Below are positions 7,296 through 10,957 of a DNA stretch of 10,957 bases, piece after piece; position 1 is the stretch's first letter; each line of letters opens with the position of its first letter. Origin of the DNA: Bacillota bacterium (GTDB lineage: Bacteria > Bacillota > Dethiobacteria > DTU022); the NCBI GenBank assembly GCA_012727685.1, contig JAAYGO010000031.1:1-10957 (forward strand). Direction: 5' to 3'. The notes beneath the pieces are model-generated. The model was not told the origin of the DNA. It saw only the letters and a list, made by a program, of their open reading frames with translations, and made no database searches. The translations under genes and the position numbers were made by a program.

Positions 7296-8936
7296 CTAAC
7301 GGGAATCTAGCGCGCGGGTGATTTCCCCAAAAACCCTTGTGACAGTGCCATCCTTCATTTGATCGGCGAAAACCACGATTACCGCCCGGGTTGATTCCAG
7401 CGGGTAAAAACCGGCAGCCCAGTAATTGAAGATAGGTTTTCCGCTTGTCTCCTCCCGGCCGCTCTCCGCGGTGCCAGTCTTCATTCCCGCCACGGCGCCG
7501 GCAATGTTGGCGCTTCGCCCGGTCCCCTGCTCGACCACTGCCTGCAGCAGATATTTCAGCTTATTGATCGTGGCGGGGCTAAGGATCTCTTTCCCCCGCC
7601 GGGGCAGATAAGAGCGGATTTCCCGCCCTTGCGCGTCGGTAATCGCTTTCACCAGGCGCGGTTCAACCCGACGCCCGCCGTTGGCAATGGCGGCCATGAT
7701 GACCGTCACCTGCAGCGGGCTAGTCAAAACCTTCCCCTGGCCAATGGCCGTGTTGGCCAGATCTTTTGAGCCGGTTATCTCCGAGGGCAGCGGCATATTG
7801 CCCGCCGATTCACCGATCGGCAGGCCGGTGACCGCCCCGCAGCCAAAGGCGGCTGCATACTTGTAGAGCAGCTCCGGCCCCAGGTCCAGGGCCAGCTCAA
7901 TAAAGGCGCTGTTGCAGGAATGGGCAAATGCTTCGACCAGCGTGATCTGCTCCCTGCCGTGCAGAAAGGAACAGGGAATATACAGGTCACCGGCCACGGT
8001 GATTCCACCGGGACAGGAAAAACGATCGAACAGATTGACCCGGCCTTCTTCCAGGGCCGCCGCGGCCACGATCGTTTTAAACACAGAACCGGGCTGGTAG
8101 GCGGAAACAAGGCGGTTAACCAGGGCTCCGTCCTCTTTTTGCAGCGCTGCGCCGATATCCCCCGGATCAAAATCGGGCCGGCTGGCCCCGGCCAGGATGT
8201 CGCCGCTGTGCGGATCCATGACCACAACGGCACCCCGCGCAATGTAGCGGTCCATGATCGCTTCCACAGCCGCCTGCAGCTTCCGCTCCAGGGTAAGGAC
8301 CACGTTGCAGCCGGGAGAGGAGGCGCGGCGAATGCGGTAACCGAGACCGGCTATCAGCCGCCCCCGGTTGTCCACCGGTGCGGCCAATACCGTATCCATG
8401 CCCTGTGACAACTGATCATCAAAGGCCAGTTCAATGCCGCTAACACCCCGCCCGTTATGTTCCTGGACATAGCCGACCAGGTGTGAAGCCAGGCTGCCGC
8501 TTCCGTAGCGCGTTACCCTGGGGACAGGCAGCAGACCGGGCAGGGTTTCGGCCGCCGGGTCAATCATCTCCTGCAGGGAAGGAGCGATCCAGAAGGGTGC
8601 GGAACCATAGGGCGGATTGTTGATGGCCTCGATGCCTTTAATGAAGTGCAGGCGGGCCACGATTTCTGCCTCATAACCGCGGTAGTGGGCGGGAAAGGCA
8701 ACCAGACCTATTTCCCGCTTGCCGCCCAGCAGCGATACGCCGTTGCGATCTTGAATATCGCCCCGGCCGTCGAGGATCACCAGGCTGTGCTCTCGCTGCC
8801 GCACCGCCCCTGCAGAGAGCTGCGGTCCCCGGATCACCTGCAGCAGAAACAGCCTGGCCCCGAGCAGGATCAGGCAGCAGCAGAGGAGCAACAGAAAGCA
8901 GAAAATCCTTTTGCGGCAGCGCCATAGGGGGTTCAA
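7296..8936 (-). CDS. Class B penicillin-binding protein (peptidoglycan transpeptidase)
   Basis: Monofunctional D,D-transpeptidase that cross-links peptidoglycan on the outer membrane face. The 546 residues hold a signal anchor (about 11-33, unusually with four cysteines), a PBP dimer-type domain (about 50-190) and a transpeptidase domain (about 235-540). Catalytic motifs are intact: SxxK as Ser284-Val-Phe-Lys287, SxN as Ser340-Cys-Asn342, and KTG at 486-488 in MKTGTAES. The conserved GQGKVLTSPLQ is at 399-409. No C-terminal PASTA domain is present, and the protein is shorter than typical FtsI or PBP2. The chosen start is TTG, because AGGTGA lies at the right distance upstream on this strand (about 8944-8949) and no in-frame ATG comes before the anchor. 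It follows the transglutaminase gene in the same direction, with 151 bases and a weak terminator between them. It could be a SpoVD-, PbpA- or FtsI-like enzyme; sequence alone does not decide. Confidence 0.92.
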   Translation of the reverse strand: MNPLWRCRKRIFCFLLLLCCCLILLGARLFLLQVIRGPQLSAGAVRQREHSLVILDGRGDIQDRNGVSLLGGKREIGLVAFPAHYRGYEAEIVARLHFIKGIEAINNPPYGSAPFWIAPSLQEMIDPAAETLPGLLPVPRVTRYGSGSLASHLVGYVQEHNGRGVSGIELAFDDQLSQGMDTVLAAPVDNRGRLIAGLGYRIRRASSPGCNVVLTLERKLQAAVEAIMDRYIARGAVVVMDPHSGDILAGASRPDFDPGDIGAALQKEDGALVNRLVSAYQPGSVFKTIVAAAALEEGRVNLFDRFSCPGGITVAGDLYIPCSFLHGREQITLVEAFAHSCNSAFIELALDLGPELLYKYAAAFGCGAVTGLPIGESAGNMPLPSEITGSKDLANTAIGQGKVLTSPLQVTVIMAAIANGGRRVEPRLVKAITDAQGREIRSYLPRRGKEILSPATINKLKYLLQAVVEQGTGRSANIAGAVAGMKTGTAESGREETSGKPIFNYWAAGFYPLESTRAVIVVFADQMKDGTVTRVFGEITRALDSR

Positions 8937-9011
8937 AATTATTCACCTAAAACAAGATTCTCCACCGGGAGCATTTTTTTTATGCATTGCTGCGGGGAAG
9001 TTGAGCAGAAA

Positions 9012-9039
9012 GGGGGCCGGCCTTAAGCAGCCCGCCCCC
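9012..9039 (-). terminator. Terminator-like hairpin after the transglutaminase gene
   Basis: On the minus strand GGGGGC-GGGC and GGCC-GGCCCCC form a GC-rich stem with one mismatch (9034-9039 with 9012-9017 as the outer six pairs). It is followed by UUUCUGC, a poor U-run. It lies about 50 bases beyond the stop of the 9088-10356 gene. Termination may be incomplete, letting some transcripts reach the penicillin-binding protein gene. Confidence 0.5.
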
Positions 9040-9087
9040 GTAAATGAGAGGAGGAATTCAACAACGCGACGGTTGGTTTAGATTCAA

Positions 9088-10356
9088 TTAACGCACACTG
9101 TTTACCCAGGCCACATCCGGCGTTCCGCCAATGAAATTCACCCGGATCGACTCGTCGGCATAGGTTTCTACGATATGGGAGGTATAGGGCAGTTTGCCGA
9201 AATACTCAAATGTCAGGTCAACGGGAACCCAACCCAGCCCCTCCACCTTGAACTCAGCCCAACTGTGGCGGCATCCCTGCAGTGAACCGGCAGTAATATC
9301 GGCCCGCTGCGGCCGGGCAAAGCCGTTGACAATGCGCGCGGTTAATCCCAGCTCCCGGCACCGCTTCACAAAGGCGGAGGCCAGGGTATAGCAGTTTCCG
9401 TTGCCGGCATACTGCTGGTAAGCCTGCCGGGCCAGCTCAACCGTATCATTGGTGGAGCTGATCGCTACCGTGCGCATGGTGATCTTGTAATCGGTAACCA
9501 GGGTCTTGCTTTCGCCCGGTTCCAGATCACCGATTTCAAATTTGCCGATGCGGCCGTTTTTTTCAATGAGCGGATAATTGGTGGATTGCAAGCTGGTTTC
9601 CTGGTACGGCGAGTTGTTTTCCAGCATCGGCAGGTAAATCACCAGGTCCCGTGTTGGAGAGCCGCTATTATTGGTGAGCCTGACCTCCGAGCGGAAATTG
9701 ATCGTGCGGGCGCTACCCCAGCTATAAGTAACCGGTGCCGGGGCGGGCGGCGGTGCAGGCTCGCTTGGCTGCGGCTCCGGCTGGGTCGATTGCGGAGGCG
9801 CCGCAGGAGTGGATCCTTTGTTATTGTTATTGTTATTATTGTTGGTGTTACTATTATTGTTGTTGCTGCTGCTGTTGTTGCTGTTGCCCTTTACCGCTTG
9901 TTCCGGCTGCTTTTGCTGGCCGCGATCCTGCGGCTGTTGGCCAGGTTGAGCGGGATCAGTTGCCGCGGCAGCCGCTGATTTTTTCTGGTCCGGGGCTGCT
10001 TCGGCGGAGCTGCCGGGGTTTTGACCGGTGTTTTCGTCTACTGCCCCTGCAGCTTGCTTGCCGCTTTTTTCAACCCCCTGTGAGGCATTGTTACCGCTCC
10101 ATTCCGGCGGCTTTTCACTTCTATATTCACCTTCATCCGGTGCGGCGGCTCCTTTTACAGTTGGAGAGCCCCCTGGAGGGCTGTTTTTAATTTCAGCGGT
10201 CAGGGTTGCGCTTTGTTGTGGCGCGGTATCAGGGTCCCCCAGGATCACCGGGGCGGTTGGAGTATCGAACTGCATGGCGTAAGTGGCTACACCGAGCAAA
10301 GAAAGCACAAGGAAGCAGATAAAAATACTTCTGAACCAGCTCCATCTTCTTTTCAT
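9088..10356 (-). CDS. Secreted/membrane-anchored transglutaminase-like protein with disordered linker
   Basis: The predicted 422-residue protein has a basic N-terminus and hydrophobic segment (MKRRWSWFRSIFICFLVLSL onward, about 1-28) acting as signal peptide or anchor. A long low-complexity region rich in Pro, Gln, Ala and Ser follows (about 30-208) and contains an almost pure Asn/Ser tract (158-179). The C-terminal domain has a transglutaminase/papain-like triad: Cys322 in NGNCYTLA, His364 in CRHSWAEF, Asp380 in PVDLT. Members are cysteine proteases or cross-linking enzymes; substrate unknown, likely at the cell wall. The ATG at 10356 is chosen because AGGAGG (10366-10371) is 9 bases upstream. 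An in-frame ATG 24 codons earlier would run through the terminator and towards the riboswitch and lacks a ribosome binding site. The gene is preceded by tandem cyclic di-GMP aptamers, so expression should respond to that messenger. Confidence 0.85.
   Translation of the reverse strand: MKRRWSWFRSIFICFLVLSLLGVATYAMQFDTPTAPVILGDPDTAPQQSATLTAEIKNSPPGGSPTVKGAAAPDEGEYRSEKPPEWSGNNASQGVEKSGKQAAGAVDENTGQNPGSSAEAAPDQKKSAAAAATDPAQPGQQPQDRGQQKQPEQAVKGNSNNSSSNNNNSNTNNNNNNNNKGSTPAAPPQSTQPEPQPSEPAPPPAPAPVTYSWGSARTINFRSEVRLTNNSGSPTRDLVIYLPMLENNSPYQETSLQSTNYPLIEKNGRIGKFEIGDLEPGESKTLVTDYKITMRTVAISSTNDTVELARQAYQQYAGNGNCYTLASAFVKRCRELGLTARIVNGFARPQRADITAGSLQGCRHSWAEFKVEGLGWVPVDLTFEYFGKLPYTSHIVETYADESIRVNFIGGTPDVAWVNSVR
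9820..9885 (-). repeat. AAT/AAC trinucleotide tract coding poly-Asn
   Basis: Inside the transglutaminase-like gene, 22 codons are almost all AAC/AAT (Asn) with a few AGC/AGT (Ser) and ACC (Thr). They encode residues 158-179 of the linker. The codons are mixed rather than one perfect unit, so slippage is less likely than in a pure repeat, but length variation between strains is plausible and would stay in frame. Confidence 0.8.
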
Positions 10357-10357
10357 G

Positions 10358-10385
10358 AAAAAGTCCCTCCTTACAACCGAGGGAC
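10358..10385 (-). terminator. Riboswitch expression platform: terminator containing the ribosome binding site
   Basis: On the minus strand GUCCCUC (10385-10379), a 9-base loop, and GAGGGAC (10369-10363) form a perfect 7-bp stem followed at once by UUUUU (10362-10358) and then the AUG of the transglutaminase-like gene. The Shine-Dalgarno AGGAGG (10371-10366) lies in the 3' arm and loop edge, so the hairpin would both end transcription and hide the ribosome binding site. The sequence CCUUGUCGGUC (10393-10383) overlaps the 5' arm by three bases and can pair perfectly with the aptamer strand at 10501-10491, forming an antiterminator. Confidence 0.85.
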
Positions 10386-10402
10386 CGACAAGGAAAAGAG
10401 CA

Positions 10403-10505
10403 TCCTGTTTCGGTAGCCGGGCTGTCATAGCCTGCGTGATCGCGGGCCGTAGACCCCTGGCTTTGCGCCCCTGCCTTTCGGCAGGTTTGCCCTTGTCGGT
10501 CAGGA
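10403..10505 (-). ncRNA. Cyclic di-GMP-I riboswitch aptamer (GEMM-I), gene-proximal copy
   Basis: The minus-strand RNA shows the class I cyclic di-GMP aptamer consensus: P1 closed by UCCUG (10505-10501) and CAGGA (10407-10403), AAGGGCAAACC, a P2 helix CCUGCC with GAAA tetraloop and GGCAGG, then GCGCAAAGCC, the second helix, and GGCUACCG. By alignment to the Vibrio Vc2 aptamer, the base equivalent to G20 is G (10491). This predicts cyclic di-GMP rather than the cyclic AMP-GMP specificity of A20 variants. The A equivalent to A47 is in GCAAAGCC. The terminator at 10358-10385 follows 3' of it. Confidence 0.95.
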
Positions 10506-10518
10506 ATAGATTTTAAAG

Positions 10519-10532
10519 TGGCTTTTCAGCCA
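10519..10532 (-). promoter_or_regulatory. Small hairpin between the two aptamers
   Basis: On the minus strand UGGCU, GAAA loop, AGCCA form a perfect 5-bp stem-loop in the 35-base linker between the two riboswitch copies. Only CUUUAAAAUC follows, so it is not a good terminator. It may be a spacer that keeps the two aptamers folding independently. Confidence 0.45.
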
Positions 10533-10540
10533 AACAAAAA

Positions 10541-10641
10541 ACCTGTTTCGGTAGTCTGGCGATCATGACCCTTGGCGAAGGGTTTTAGACCCATGACTTT
10601 GCGCCCCTGCCTTTCGGCAGGTTTGCCATTATCGTTCAGGT
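10541..10641 (-). ncRNA. Cyclic di-GMP-I riboswitch aptamer (GEMM-I), promoter-proximal copy
   Basis: The second aptamer is transcribed first. P1 is ACCUG (10641-10637) with CAGGU (10545-10541). The P2 arm is identical to the other copy over 31 bases (10597-10627 against 10461-10491), including the GAAA tetraloop and GCGCAAAG. The junction helix AGUC/GACU replaces AGCC/GGCU of the other copy, a compensatory change that supports both folds. The base equivalent to G20 is G (10627), preceded by U. Its P1 3' strand runs straight into UUUUUU (10541-10536). The two copies probably arose by duplication. Confidence 0.93.
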
Positions 10642-10657
10642 ATATTTGATAGACTTA

Positions 10658-10686
10658 ATTATATCCGATTTCCAGTAATAGAACAA
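10658..10686 (-). promoter_or_regulatory. Sigma-A promoter of the riboswitch/transglutaminase transcript
   Basis: On the minus strand TTGTTC (10686-10681), a 17-base spacer and a perfect TATAAT (10663-10658). The -35 box keeps only the TTG core. The region just upstream (about 10687-10720) is almost pure A/T with A-tracts, like an UP element that could compensate for the weak -35. Transcription would start near 10651, ten bases before the first aptamer, giving a leader of about 295 bases. Confidence 0.82.
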
Positions 10687-10744
10687 GTATTTTTTTTAAA
10701 AATAATTTCTACAATTCTTCTTTATTTATGTGATGGCTGCTTCT

Positions 10745-10957
10745 TTAGAGGCAATACTTGCGCTTTAAAACAAATCCCGTGACAATCATGGCCGTCCCAC
10801 CGAAAATCAGGACCAGCGGTATGCCGCCACTCCGGGTGAGTGGGGTTTGCTTCGGTTTTTCCGGGGGAACCTTTTTCTCTTTCTTCGGGTCTTCATCATC
10901 GTCCGGATCTTCATCCGGATCGTCGTCCGGATCGGTTCCCGGATCATCCGGCGGAAC
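10745..10957 (-). CDS. C-terminal end of a surface protein with sorting-signal-like tail (partial)
   Basis: This minus-strand frame enters from the right edge of the window and ends at TAA (10745-10747); 70 residues are visible. It begins with an acidic Asp/Pro spacer made of DPDDDPDEDP-like units, continues with a Lys/Pro segment, then TPLTRSGG, a hydrophobic stretch (about IPLVLIFGGTAMIVTGFVL) and the basic end KRKYCL. This order of Pro-rich spacer, short motif, membrane helix and positive tail is that of Gram-positive wall-anchored proteins, but the canonical LPxTG is missing and TRSGG takes its place. It could be anchored by a divergent sortase or simply stay in the membrane. The N-terminal function is outside the window. 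It is transcribed in the same direction as the riboswitch gene and ends just upstream of that promoter. Confidence 0.65.
   Translation of the reverse strand, partial: VPPDDPGTDPDDDPDEDPDDDEDPKKEKKVPPEKPKQTPLTRSGGIPLVLIFGGTAMIVTGFVLKRKYCL

Noticed and set aside
9040..9062. Plus-strand AGGAGG near 9048 suggesting a small plus-strand gene
   Set aside because: No ATG, GTG or TTG lies at a usable distance downstream, and the area is the gap between two minus-strand genes.
10357..10428. Longer N-terminus for the transglutaminase-like protein starting at 10428
   Set aside because: The extra 24 codons run through the terminator and towards the riboswitch, lack a ribosome binding site, and would place residues before a standard signal anchor. 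The ATG at 10356 has AGGAGG at the right distance.
10461..10627. CRISPR-like or transposon direct repeats (31-bp identical segments)
   Set aside because: The identical segments are the P2 arms of two riboswitch aptamers, which explains the spacing and the conserved structure.

Overview
The window looks like chromosome of an anaerobic Gram-positive (Firmicutes-type) bacterium. Coding regions are GC-rich and the leaders AT-rich. Ribosome binding sites are strong (AGGAGG class) and GTG and TTG starts are used. There is a UGA-encoded selenoprotein formate dehydrogenase, a wall-anchor-like protein tail and a cyclic di-GMP riboswitch pair. The assignment rests on gene content and signals only; no rRNA or other phylogenetic marker is present.

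Layout. (1) 1-869 holds no convincing gene. It carries degenerate CT/GA-rich repeats (137-478), an operator-like inverted repeat (662-684), small hairpins and a possible 12-codon leader ORF (870-908). (2) 923-7214 is one plus-strand operon, rnfC-rnfD-fdhA-fdhB, closed by a terminator at 7253-7278. (3) 7296-8936 (minus) encodes a class B penicillin-binding protein, convergent to the operon. (4) 9088-10356 (minus) encodes a secreted or membrane-anchored transglutaminase-fold protein with a long disordered linker. Its roughly 295-nt leader contains two tandem cyclic di-GMP-I (GEMM-I) aptamers and a terminator whose 3' arm contains the ribosome binding site, transcribed from a clear sigma-A promoter at 10658-10686. 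(5) 10745-10957 (minus) is the C-terminal end of a surface protein with an acidic Asp/Pro spacer and a sorting-signal-like tail.

The most unusual system is the operon. It pairs only two Rnf subunits, RnfC (NADH/FMN/Fe-S) and RnfD (membrane flavoprotein), with an exported Sec-dependent FdhAB. RnfG, RnfE, RnfA and RnfB are missing, and so is the cytochrome b subunit (FdnI type) that normally anchors such a dehydrogenase. The economical reading is a membrane complex in which RnfCD replaces the cytochrome and links formate/CO2 chemistry outside the cell to NAD(H) inside, possibly using or building an ion gradient. That is inference from gene content.

The formate dehydrogenase is interrupted by an in-frame TGA at codon 197, followed by a good bacterial SECIS hairpin, so 3384-6431 is one gene of 1015 residues and not two.

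The second regulatory system is the tandem riboswitch. An 11-nt segment just before and overlapping the terminator is perfectly complementary to the ligand-binding junction of the gene-proximal aptamer, giving a readable antiterminator/terminator model in which cyclic di-GMP would switch the transglutaminase gene off.
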